From an uncultured Bifidobacterium sp. (lineage in GTDB: Bacteria; Actinomycetota; Actinomycetes; Actinomycetales; Bifidobacteriaceae), in the NCBI GenBank assembly GCA_937876495.1, contig CALEGL010000079.1, forward strand, positions 1-5,884: a stretch of 5,884 bases of DNA, written 5' to 3'. Of this stretch, positions 1-5,884 are shown one piece after another. How positions within the stretch are numbered: the stretch's first letter is position 1; every line of letters begins with the position of its first letter. The notes under the pieces were generated by a model that was given only the letters and a program-made list of their open reading frames with translations, ran no database searches and was not told the origin of the DNA. The position numbers and the translations under genes were made by a program.

Positions 1-1
1 G

Positions 2-1012
2 GGTGTACTTGTCGCCATCCTTGTACGTCAGCGTCGACCCGTCGCGTTCCGTGTCCCAGTTGGTGACGAACACCGAGGCCTGGGAGCTGGACACGAGATT
101 CGAGGAGATCTCGTCAAGCGTCAGGCTTCCCCCCATCAGGGAGTCGTCGAAAAGGCGTTTGAGGCGGTAGGCGTATTGGAACTCGTTGACCTGTCCGGAT
201 CGGAGGTACCTGTCGGGCTGGATCTCCTCCGCCTCGTTGACGTTGCCGATGACCTCCTGCATCCACCAGATGTCATCGATCGACCGTCCGGTCTTCTCCG
301 CGACGATCCTTTTGATGGCGAGCACGTCGTCGGCGGCGATGTGCTTGACCGCGTCCACGCGGAAGCCCGCCACGCCGAGGCGTATGAGCTTGGCGAAGTA
401 CGCGGCCAGGGTGCGCCGCACATAGGGCTGGGAGGTGTCGAGGTCCTGAAGGCCGCTCACCCGGCAGGTCTGGACCTCGGTGGCGTTCGCGTAGGACAGG
501 ATGTCCCGGTCGCAGTCATGGAAGTTCGCCTTGGTGTAGGGGATCGCGGGGAAGTCCCCGGTGTTCGTGTAGGTGCTGCCGCCTGTCCCCTGTCCGGAGA
601 CGTTGTCGACGCCGGTGGTGTGGTTGATGACGGCGTCGGCGATGACGCCCACGCCTGCCGCCCTGCACTGCTTCACCATGCTGCGGAATTCGGCCTCGGT
701 GCCCTCCTTGGAGTGCAGCCCGTAGCTGACGACCTGGTAGGAGGTCCACCACTGGGAGCCGAGGATGCTCTCCTGCGGCGGGGAGACCTGCACGTAGGCC
801 ACCCCCTCGGGGCCGAAGGTCTGCGTGCATTCCTTCGCCACCGACCTCCAGTTCCACTGGAAGGCGGTGACGATGACGTCGCTGCGGTACGCGGCGGGGT
901 CGAACGAGGAGGCGTATCCGGTCGGGACCTCGACGGTGGCCAGAGCCAGAGCCACGGCTGCGCCGACGGCCAGCGCCGCCGCCAGGATGCGGCGTATCGC
1001 GCGAAAGATCAT
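2..1012 (-). CDS. Secreted GH13 alpha-amylase (GH13_32-like), 3'-partial
   Basis: Predicted extracellular endo-acting alpha-amylase on starch alpha-1,4 bonds. The first 337 codons are present with no stop before the left edge. The ATG at 1012-1010 is chosen because GGAGG lies 6 nt upstream and a signal peptide follows at once: Arg4/Arg7/Arg8, then a hydrophobic stretch at about 9-27, with cleavage perhaps near Ala34-Ser35. GH13 regions in order: DAVINH 126-131; LQDLD 188-192; GFRVDAVKH 216-224 with nucleophile Asp220; EVIG 253-256 with acid/base Glu253; FVTNWD 315-320 with Asp320. The FQWNW (51-55) and QWWTSYQ (87-93) segments are typical of actinobacterial and animal-like amylases. The end of the barrel, domain C and any binding modules or anchor lie beyond the window. 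It follows the amylopullulanase gene on the same strand after a 367-nt gap with a terminator-like hairpin, so it probably has its own promoter. Confidence 0.93.
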   Translation of the reverse strand, partial: MIFRAIRRILAAALAVGAAVALALATVEVPTGYASSFDPAAYRSDVIVTAFQWNWRSVAKECTQTFGPEGVAYVQVSPPQESILGSQWWTSYQVVSYGLHSKEGTEAEFRSMVKQCRAAGVGVIADAVINHTTGVDNVSGQGTGGSTYTNTGDFPAIPYTKANFHDCDRDILSYANATEVQTCRVSGLQDLDTSQPYVRRTLAAYFAKLIRLGVAGFRVDAVKHIAADDVLAIKRIVAEKTGRSIDDIWWMQEVIGNVNEAEEIQPDRYLRSGQVNEFQYAYRLKRLFDDSLMGGSLTLDEISSNLVSSSQASVFVTNWDTERDGSTLTYKDGDKYT

Positions 1013-1018
1013 AGGGTT

Positions 1019-1023
1019 CCTCC
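1019..1023 (-). promoter_or_regulatory. Ribosome binding site of the second amylase gene
   Basis: GGAGG within GGGGAGGAA, 6 nt before the ATG at 1012. It is a near-ideal Shine-Dalgarno match and decides the start over any in-frame downstream codon. Confidence 0.85.
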
Positions 1024-1095
1024 CCATCGAGTCGGGTCCGGCCGAACACGGCCTTCCTCGTTCACTCATCGCCTTCCCTTTTCAGGGCCTCCCTC

Positions 1096-1101
1096 ATTAT
1101 G
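1096..1101 (-). promoter_or_regulatory. Candidate -10 box for the second amylase gene
   Basis: CATAAT on the minus strand matches the TATAAT consensus at five of six positions and stands out in otherwise GC-rich sequence. It would give a leader of roughly 75-80 nt before the ATG at 1012. No convincing -35 hexamer lies 16-18 nt upstream (the sequence there is near ATGCCT), so the call is weak; an activator-dependent promoter or a different start is possible. Confidence 0.3.
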
Positions 1102-1284
1102 TCCCCGCATTCCCTCCCAGGCATGCGGCGTCTCGTCGAATCCGGCGAAGACGGGTCTCCCACGAAGCGGTTCCGGCGATGTGGCGGTTTCAGGCACCCG
1201 CCGTCGAGCGGTGCAGTCGGTCATGCCGACGGTCCGCGGTCCCATGGATGGATGAACGGACAGGAAGATGGTATGGAGCAAGGA

Positions 1285-1329
1285 CAGGGGACCGGCCCCG
1301 ACGCCATCGGCGTCAGGACCGGTCCCCTG
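1285..1329 (-). terminator. Likely transcription terminator of the amylopullulanase gene
   Basis: Two 21-nt arms (1329-1309 and 1305-1285) flank a 3-nt loop. As minus-strand RNA all 21 positions pair, two of them as G-U; as plus-strand RNA the same two positions become A-C mismatches, so the structure favours minus-strand transcription. It begins about 50 nt after the stop codon. The tail after the stem (TCCTTGCTCC) is only weakly U-rich, as is common in high-GC actinobacteria. Two smaller hairpins, 1357-1369 and 1341-1356 (5-bp stems each), lie between the stop codon and this stem. Confidence 0.8.
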
Positions 1330-1379
1330 CGCGTCGGCGCCCGTCATATCCGACGGACGTCATCGACGTTGGACCTCCG

Positions 1380-4300
1380 TCAGGCGGAATGTCTTCCCCC
1401 CTTCCCGCCGGAGACCCTGCGGGCCGCCAGAGCCTCGACGCCCAGCAGCGAGAGGATCATGACCAGAGCCACGACGCCCGCGACGGCCGAACCCGTGGTG
1501 GACAGGCTCGTCGTGCTGGACGCCGCCTGGGCGCCGTCGGACTGCGAGGAGCCCTTGGACGCGGAGGACGACGAGGCCCCGGAGGCCGAGGACGAGCCGC
1601 TCGACGAACCCGTCGAACCGCCGGTTGTCGATCCGGTGGAGCCCGACCCGTTGTCCGACGTGTCGGTTCCTGTGGTCTCGCAGGACCCCGTCGTGTCCGT
1701 CGACGAGGAATCCGAGGTCGTCTCGAGCTTGAGCACCGTCGCGGAAAGGGCGTCGGCGGCGTAGTCCCCGCCGGCGACCTTCACCGTCGTCGGCGTCGTG
1801 GTCCCGGACGTGCACGGATCGTTGTCGTCAAGCACCGTGCCGTCCCTGACGAGCACCTGGTAGGTGCCGTTGTCGAGATCCGAGACTGTCGTCGTCGATG
1901 ACGTCGACGAATCGGCCGTCAGCGACCTGAGCAGTGATTTCGTCGCGACGTCGGAGGCGTCCACGGCGCTGGACGTGGAGTTGAAGATCACCACGTAGGT
2001 TCCGCTGTCATCCGTCACCTGGTAGGCGACGACGCCGTCCGCGGCCTTGAGGATCGTGGCGTTCTTCGCGATGTCGTCGTAGCTTGACATCCGGAAGGCC
2101 GCCGTGTTCTTCCTCAGGGCGAGAAGCCCCTTGACGTAGTCCACGGAGTCCTTGTAGGTCGTCGCGCGATCCCAGTCGATGGCGTTGACGGAGTCGCCCG
2201 AGTTGTAGCTGTTGCCGTCTCCGCTCTTGGTGCGCAGGAACTCCTGCCCCAGCTGGATGAAGGGGATGCCCTGCGAGAGGGTGACGAGCGAATCCGCAAG
2301 CTCGGCCCGCTTCACCGTCGTCGCGTCGCTGTCGGTGGGGACGCTGGCGCGCAGCTTGTCGTAGAGCGTCATGTTGTCATGAGCCTCGACGTACTGGACG
2401 ACCTGCCCCGCATCGGCGTACTTGACGTTCGTGGTGCCGTTCGTGCACAGGGCCGACGATGCGGTTCCCGTGGCGTTCTGGCATCCGAGCACGTTGTTGG
2501 CGATGAGCCCCTCGAGTCCGGACTTTCCGGAGACGAAGCCGGTGTCGGTGTCGGAGAACACCGAGCCCTTGGCCGCGTCGCGGATGGAGTCGTTGAAGAA
2601 GGCGACGCCGTTGTCCTTGACGAGCCCCGTCGAGCCGGCCAGGCCGGTGGCGCTCGTGGAGGTCGTGCCGGCCGAGGACGTGCTCACGGACGACACGGAC
2701 TGGGACGCCAGCTTGTAGGCGTTGGGCTGGGTGGACATCTCGCTCTTGTCCATCGTGGAGTTCATGTCCCAGCCTTCACCGAGGACGATGATGGACGGGT
2801 CGATCTTGTCGAGCGCGGCCCGGACCTCCTTCATCGTCTGGGTGTCGATCAGGCCCATGAGGTCGAAGCGGAATCCGTCGATGTTGTAGTTCTTCGCCCA
2901 GTACGTCACCGAGTGGACGATGTACCTGCGCATCATCGCCCTCTCGGAGGCGGTGTCGTTGCCGCAGCCGGAGTCGTTGGTGAGGTTGCCGTTCGAGTCG
3001 TACCGGAAGTAGTATCCCGGCACCGTCTTGTTGAAGGAGCTCGAGGTGGCGTCGTAGACGTGGTTGTACACCACGTCCATGATGACCCGCAGGTTGCTCT
3101 TGTGAAGCCCCTGCACCATCTCCTTGGCCTCGACGATCCTCGTGGACGGGTTCGTCGCGTCGGAGGAGTACGAGCCTTCGGGCACGTTGTAGTTCACCGG
3201 ATCGTAGCCCCAGTTCTGCTGGTACGAGCCGTCGGACTTCTTCGCGTCGTAGGAGGTGTCGCTCGCCTCGTCCGTGCTGCCGTAGTCGAACATGGGCATG
3301 ATCTGGACGTGGGAGACCCCGAGGCCCTTGAGATAGTCAAGGCCCGAGGTGGCCCCCTTCGTCGTCGTCGTGCCGGATTCGACGACACCGAGGTACTTGC
3401 CCTTCTTGGAGGCGGATATCCCGGAGTTCTTGGCGATGGAGAAGTCGCGGATGTTCATCTCGGCGATGGACGCGTCCGTGGTGCTTCCGAAGGAGGCCAT
3501 GCGGGTCGTCGACCCCGCCACCGTCGTCTGGGACGTCGGCAGGACGACCGAGCGCTGGCCGTTGACCACGGAGGCCGTGGCGTACGGGTCGGCGGAGTCG
3601 TTCGTCGTGCCGTCGGCGAAGGTGAGGCGGTAGGTGTAGGCGAATTCGCCCTGCTTGCCGTCCAGCGTCACCGACCACACGCCCTTGTCGCCGCGGGTCA
3701 TCGGCGAGGTGTAGTCCACGTCGGCGTCCGCGCTGCGGTCGGACTTGTAGACGACCAGCTCGACGCCGGTCGCGGTCGGGGCCCAGACCTTGAGCGTGGT
3801 GGACTTCTCGGTCCAGGTCGCGCCGAGGTCGTCGCCGTCGTAGGCGTATCTGTCGTCGAAGGCGTCCGTGCGGACCACGGAGCCCGCCACCGCGTCGGCG
3901 GTTCCGAAGCCCTTGACCGTCACCGTGTACTTCCCGGTGACGGAGAGCTCATCGGCGGTGGTGATGGTGAGAGCTGTACCCGAGACGGCGATGGACTTGA
4001 CGTCCACGGCCTTGCCGTCGGCGTCCGTCACGCTGACCTTGCCGTCCAGGGCGTCGGCCGTGGAGGACTTGGAGAGCTTGGCGGTGAGCTCGGTGAATCC
4101 GGAGATCTCGGCGGACTTCACCGAGGCCCCGACCGCCGGGCGGGCCGAGTACACCGTGGTGTCGCCCTGGACGAGCCACACCTCCGCCGTCGCCTTGCCG
4201 TTCGAGTCGGGGACGATGGCGTCGGAGGGCACGAAGTGGTTCGCGTCATCCGGGTCCTTGCTCTTCCACTCGTCCTTGCCGTAGCGACGGAGCAGACCGA

Positions 4301-5884
4301 TGTTCTGCACCTCCGTGCTATCCGTGAGGTCGTAGGACGCCACGGCGCCCCAGTCGTCATGCGAGGTGAAGCTGGCGGAGAAGCCGTTCACGCTGGACGA
4401 CCAGGTCCACAGATCCCATTGCGGATCGGTGGTGGAGGTGTCCGAGGCGTTGAAGTACAGGCCGTCGGAGCGGTAGTAGTGGACCTTCACGGTCACGTCG
4501 GTGGCCTTGCAGTCATAGCTGCTGGGCGCCTCGGTCAGGGTCGTGGAGTCCCCGTCGGAGGACGTGCCGTCGATCCACACCTGCACGGTGCCGTCGGAGC
4601 CGACGGTGACGTTGCGGTCGCCGCCGTACTTGTCCCATCCGGAGGTGGTGATGATCAGGCCGATCTTGTCATAGACGCCGTCGAAGGTCTGCTCGTACAC
4701 CTTCCCCCAGCAGTCGGTTCCGGTGAAGTCGTGATGCTCGCCGGAGAGGCTGTCGCCGGTCTGGCTGTTGGACCCCCACACGTAGACCCCGCGTCCGGGG
4801 TCGTCCGAGGGCGCCTTGTAATGGACGACGACTCTGGTCTGCCCGGTGAGGTTCTCGGGATTGCCATACGTCAGCGACCCGTTGGTCACGCCGACCTGGA
4901 CGATGCCGGCCGGCGCCTGGTAGTTGCTGCCGTTGTTGCTGTCCCAATCCCCCGAACCATCGTTGAAGCATATCTGGACCGCCTTGCCCCCGGTGTCGAT
5001 GGTGAGCGAGTAGTAGCCGGAGGAGTCCGGTCCGTTCATCTTCACGCCGGGCGCGGTGGTCCAGGTGTCGCCGATGCCGTAGTGCATGTACACGGTGCTC
5101 CACGACGAGGTGGGCTTGTAGTACACGGTGAGGGTGGTGTCGTCGGGCTTGACGGTGTTGTCGTCGTCGCTCAGCGTCGGATCGGAGGGATCGGTCGCCG
5201 ACGTCGAGCCGGTCGGGTGCGAGGTCTTGGTGGCGCCCGCGTACAGGGCGATGGCCGAGCGCGCCGGGATGGTCGTGGTCACCGTGCCGCCGGAGACCGT
5301 GACGGTCTGCGAGCAGTCGAGCACCGAATAGACGTTGCAGTACTCGCCGTCGGGGAGCGACGTCGTGTAGCTCACGTCCTTGGCGGAGGTGTCGTTGTTG
5401 ATGGCGACGAAGCCCTTGTCGCCGCGGGAATAGGCGATGTTGTTGTCGCCGTCGTCCTGCCAGTCCGTAAGCGCGGCGTCCCCGACGTAGTTGTGGAAGG
5501 CGATGAGGCCTCTGGTGGAGGTCCAGCGCTGTTCGCAGTTCCAGTCGCCGGTGTTCGTCGAGCAGGCGGTGTCCATGTCGACGTCCGGCACCGAGGTCGC
5601 CGTTGCTCCGGGGGCGCCGTCATCGCTGGCGCTGAACTTGTAGTCGGAGAGCAGACGCGGCGTGCCATACCCGTAGGAGAGCATGAAGGCGTTGGCCAGC
5701 TGGTAGCGGGCCCCGTCCTTGTAGGTGAGGGAGCCCTCGCTGCGCTCGGTGTCCCAGTTCGTCACGAACACGTTCGCGGAGTCGGAGTCGATGAGCCTGC
5801 TGCTCAGCCCCTTGAGATTCGCGATCTTGCCCTTGAAGTTCTGGTTCATCTCGCTTTTGAAGCCGAACTCGGTCACGTCGCCGT
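1380..5884 (-). CDS. apuB: Extracellular type II amylopullulanase (alpha-amylase + pullulanase), 5'-partial
   Basis: Surface or secreted enzyme predicted to cut alpha-1,4 bonds with an N-terminal GH13 amylase domain and alpha-1,6 branch bonds with a C-terminal GH13_14 pullulanase domain, releasing maltooligosaccharides from starch, glycogen or pullulan. The reading frame is open to the right edge, so the signal peptide and amylase regions I to III are missing. Residues here are counted from the Val codon (GTG) at 5876-5874, which is internal: Gly-Asp precede it in frame. Order: amylase end and C domain (1-215), acidic linker (216-246), CBM25-like (247-338), CBM41-like (347-437 and 460-571), Ig-like segment (about 579-665), CBM48 (about 690-775), pullulanase (about 800-1245), beta domain (to about 1385), Ser/Thr/Gly linker, anchor. 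The stop is TGA at 1382-1380. ApuB of B. breve is about 1,700 residues; this protein would probably be somewhat longer. The symbol rests on architecture, not on a database match. Confidence 0.93.
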   Translation of the reverse strand, partial: GDVTEFGFKSEMNQNFKGKIANLKGLSSRLIDSDSANVFVTNWDTERSEGSLTYKDGARYQLANAFMLSYGYGTPRLLSDYKFSASDDGAPGATATSVPDVDMDTACSTNTGDWNCEQRWTSTRGLIAFHNYVGDAALTDWQDDGDNNIAYSRGDKGFVAINNDTSAKDVSYTTSLPDGEYCNVYSVLDCSQTVTVSGGTVTTTIPARSAIALYAGATKTSHPTGSTSATDPSDPTLSDDDNTVKPDDTTLTVYYKPTSSWSTVYMHYGIGDTWTTAPGVKMNGPDSSGYYSLTIDTGGKAVQICFNDGSGDWDSNNGSNYQAPAGIVQVGVTNGSLTYGNPENLTGQTRVVVHYKAPSDDPGRGVYVWGSNSQTGDSLSGEHHDFTGTDCWGKVYEQTFDGVYDKIGLIITTSGWDKYGGDRNVTVGSDGTVQVWIDGTSSDGDSTTLTEAPSSYDCKATDVTVKVHYYRSDGLYFNASDTSTTDPQWDLWTWSSSVNGFSASFTSHDDWGAVASYDLTDSTEVQNIGLLRRYGKDEWKSKDPDDANHFVPSDAIVPDSNGKATAEVWLVQGDTTVYSARPAVGASVKSAEISGFTELTAKLSKSSTADALDGKVSVTDADGKAVDVKSIAVSGTALTITTADELSVTGKYTVTVKGFGTADAVAGSVVRTDAFDDRYAYDGDDLGATWTEKSTTLKVWAPTATGVELVVYKSDRSADADVDYTSPMTRGDKGVWSVTLDGKQGEFAYTYRLTFADGTTNDSADPYATASVVNGQRSVVLPTSQTTVAGSTTRMASFGSTTDASIAEMNIRDFSIAKNSGISASKKGKYLGVVESGTTTTKGATSGLDYLKGLGVSHVQIMPMFDYGSTDEASDTSYDAKKSDGSYQQNWGYDPVNYNVPEGSYSSDATNPSTRIVEAKEMVQGLHKSNLRVIMDVVYNHVYDATSSSFNKTVPGYYFRYDSNGNLTNDSGCGNDTASERAMMRRYIVHSVTYWAKNYNIDGFRFDLMGLIDTQTMKEVRAALDKIDPSIIVLGEGWDMNSTMDKSEMSTQPNAYKLASQSVSSVSTSSAGTTSTSATGLAGSTGLVKDNGVAFFNDSIRDAAKGSVFSDTDTGFVSGKSGLEGLIANNVLGCQNATGTASSALCTNGTTNVKYADAGQVVQYVEAHDNMTLYDKLRASVPTDSDATTVKRAELADSLVTLSQGIPFIQLGQEFLRTKSGDGNSYNSGDSVNAIDWDRATTYKDSVDYVKGLLALRKNTAAFRMSSYDDIAKNATILKAADGVVAYQVTDDSGTYVVIFNSTSSAVDASDVATKSLLRSLTADSSTSSTTTVSDLDNGTYQVLVRDGTVLDDNDPCTSGTTTPTTVKVAGGDYAADALSATVLKLETTSDSSSTDTTGSCETTGTDTSDNGSGSTGSTTGGSTGSSSGSSSASGASSSSASKGSSQSDGAQAASSTTSLSTTGSAVAGVVALVMILSLLGVEALAARRVSGGKGGRHSA
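1383..1505 (-). other. C-terminal cell-surface anchor (LSTTG, hydrophobic segment, basic tail)
   Basis: Residues 1458-1498 of the amylopullulanase read LSTTG, then a hydrophobic stretch (about 1464-1485, AVAGVVALVMILSLLGVEAL), then Arg-Arg and a basic glycine-rich tail. This is the three-part layout of a sortase sorting signal, but the pentapeptide has Ser where LPXTG has Pro (and LAXTG has Ala). If sortase does not accept it, the same segment would still serve as a single membrane anchor with the tail inside. Either way a cell-bound enzyme is likely. Confidence 0.7.
1506..1721 (-). repeat. Low-complexity Ser/Thr/Gly linker coding segment
   Basis: Residues about 1386-1457 of the amylopullulanase consist almost wholly of Ser, Thr, Gly, Ala and Asp, with irregular TGST/GSSS/SASG-type units rather than an exact repeat. 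Such tails span the cell wall between an extracellular enzyme and its anchor. The DNA is correspondingly simple and could be prone to length change between strains. Confidence 0.85.
2143..3806 (-). other. Domains: CBM48 plus GH13_14 pullulanase catalytic domain
   Basis: Residues about 691-1245 of the amylopullulanase. The CBM48 part (TTLKVWAPTA, VELVVY, then DPYATASVVNG near 763-773) packs before the barrel in debranching enzymes. The barrel has the type I pullulanase hallmark region as QNWGYDP at 887-893, region I DVVYNH at 934-939, region II GFRFDLMGL at 1001-1009 with nucleophile Asp1005, region III GEGWD at 1033-1037 with acid/base Glu1034, and region IV VEAHDNMTLYDKL at 1163-1175 with Asp1167. 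All three catalytic carboxylates are therefore present, so alpha-1,6 debranching activity is expected. A Ser/Thr-rich insertion lies at about 1058-1087. Confidence 0.92.
4164..4499 (-). other. Domain: second CBM41-like module
   Basis: Residues about 460-571 of the amylopullulanase. VTVKVHYYRSDG opens it, then WDLWTWS, WGAVASYDL, IGLLRRYGKDEW and a final AEVWLVQGD strand, the CBM41 pattern again. It is diverged from the first copy, with a longer polar stretch before the WDLWTW strand and no close nucleotide similarity, so it is not a recent duplication. The VWLVQGD ending with a following TVYSARP is the usual hand-over from CBM41 to the pullulanase N-terminal domains. Confidence 0.75.
4566..4838 (-). 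other. Domain: first CBM41-like (pullulanase-associated) module
   Basis: Residues about 347-437 of the amylopullulanase. TRVVVHYKAP opens the module, GVYVWG follows, then a GKVYEQTF strand, an IGLIITTSGWDKYGGDR segment and a final VQVWIDG strand. The order VHY...W.WG...IG.I...DK...DR.V...G..VW is that of family 41 modules, found almost only in pullulanases and known to bind alpha-glucans. It starts only a few residues after the CBM25-like module. Confidence 0.75.
4863..5138 (-). other. Domain: CBM25-like starch-binding module
   Basis: Residues about 247-338 of the amylopullulanase. The pattern is a VYYKPTSSWSTVYMHYGIG opening, a PGVKM turn, a GYYSLTID strand, then FNDGSGDWDSNNGSNY. This aromatic and Asn/Asp-rich signature is typical of family 25 starch-binding modules; the related family 26 is the main alternative and cannot be excluded without a profile search. 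It sits between the two catalytic halves, preceded by a Ser/Thr/Asp/Pro linker (216-246), a usual place for a substrate-binding spacer. Confidence 0.75.
5232..5884 (-). other. Domain: end of GH13 amylase barrel plus C domain (within amylopullulanase)
   Basis: Residues 1-215 of the visible amylopullulanase. FVTNWDTER at 37-45 (positions 5768-5742) is GH13 region IV, with its catalytic-site Asp at 42. It is followed by a LTYKDG...YQLANAFMLSYGYGTPR-type stretch, the usual end of the barrel in actinobacterial alpha-amylases. The C domain follows (about 150-213), ending in a beta strand with SAIALYAG. Cysteine pairs C105/C114 and C180/C188 are close enough to form disulfides, as expected for a secreted protein. 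The segment aligns by eye with the end of the second amylase at positions 2-180, so the two genes share this domain. Confidence 0.88.

Larger units (their letters stand above)
1013..1379. other. Intergenic region between the two amylolytic genes
   Basis: This 367-nt gap has no convincing gene. From the right it holds the end of the amylopullulanase transcript with its terminator hairpin, then about 180 nt of unassigned sequence, a weak -10 candidate, and the leader of the second amylase. The leader includes a small hairpin at 1040-1053 (5-bp stem, 4-nt loop) starting about 28 nt before the ATG. A short pseudo-palindrome, GAA-N-CG-N-TTC at 1164-1173, resembles LacI-family operator cores, the type of regulator that often controls maltodextrin genes, but its central N pair is not symmetric and its flanks are not palindromic. 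Confidence 0.6.

Noticed and set aside
516..1049. Minus-strand 177-codon frame starting at 1049
   Set aside because: It is out of frame with the amylase, which has clear catalytic motifs across the same bases, and is Arg/Gly-rich without family features.
1216..1230. Short inverted repeat GTCGG-N5-CCGAC
   Set aside because: A 5-bp stem in GC-rich sequence is expected by chance, and it has no clear link to a promoter.
176..1255. Long plus-strand reading frames (176-1255, 825-1901, 1099-1764)
   Set aside because: They lie antisense to the amylase and amylopullulanase genes or cross the gap, have biased low-complexity composition (Arg/Gly/Val/Asp-rich), and show no recognisable domain. They are by-products of high GC content.
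1066..1347. Minus-strand 93-codon frame in the gene gap
   Set aside because: It starts upstream of and runs through the terminator hairpin, has no clear ribosome binding site that I can see, and its product resembles no family I know.
1506..1721. CRISPR-like or tandem DNA repeat
   Set aside because: The repetitiveness is at the amino-acid level (Ser/Thr/Gly linker) with irregular units; there are no evenly spaced identical repeats or spacers.
5874..5876. GTG as the start codon of the amylopullulanase
   Set aside because: The frame continues upstream to the window edge (Gly-Asp before it), the next residues are mid-barrel amylase sequence, and no signal peptide or ribosome binding site is present. 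The true start is outside the window.

Overview
This GC-rich window (by eye a little over 60% G+C, strong G/C preference at third codon positions) looks like a piece of an actinobacterial chromosome. It most resembles the extracellular starch-degradation loci of Bifidobacterium. The grounds are the domain order of the large gene, which matches the type II amylopullulanase (ApuB) architecture described in Bifidobacterium breve, and the actinobacterial style of its surface anchor. Genus is an inference and species cannot be decided from this sequence.

Both genes lie on the minus strand, so the window reads from right to left. Positions 5884 to 1380 hold most of a very large secreted amylopullulanase whose N-terminus lies outside the window. 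In protein order it carries the end of a GH13 alpha-amylase barrel and its C domain, a CBM25-like starch-binding module, two CBM41-like modules, an Ig-like segment, CBM48, a complete GH13_14 pullulanase catalytic domain, a C-terminal beta domain, a long Ser/Thr/Gly linker, and a sortase-like or transmembrane anchor. Positions 1379 to 1013 are a non-coding gap. It contains a 21-bp hairpin that pairs fully only as minus-strand RNA (likely the terminator of the amylopullulanase), a weak promoter candidate and a strong ribosome binding site. Positions 1012 to 1 hold the first 337 codons of a second secreted GH13 alpha-amylase, which runs off the left edge.

Together the genes describe extracellular breakdown of starch, amylopectin, glycogen or pullulan. 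The amylase domains would cut alpha-1,4 bonds and the pullulanase domain alpha-1,6 branch points, with the binding modules holding the enzyme on the substrate and the C-terminal anchor holding it at the cell. The two amylase domains are clearly related but diverged, which suggests an old tandem duplication or module exchange. I see no transposon, CRISPR array, tRNA, rRNA or phage gene. The window is a well-understood type of carbohydrate-use locus rather than a new kind of system; the points worth checking are variant motifs, a catalytic-domain insertion and the anchor.
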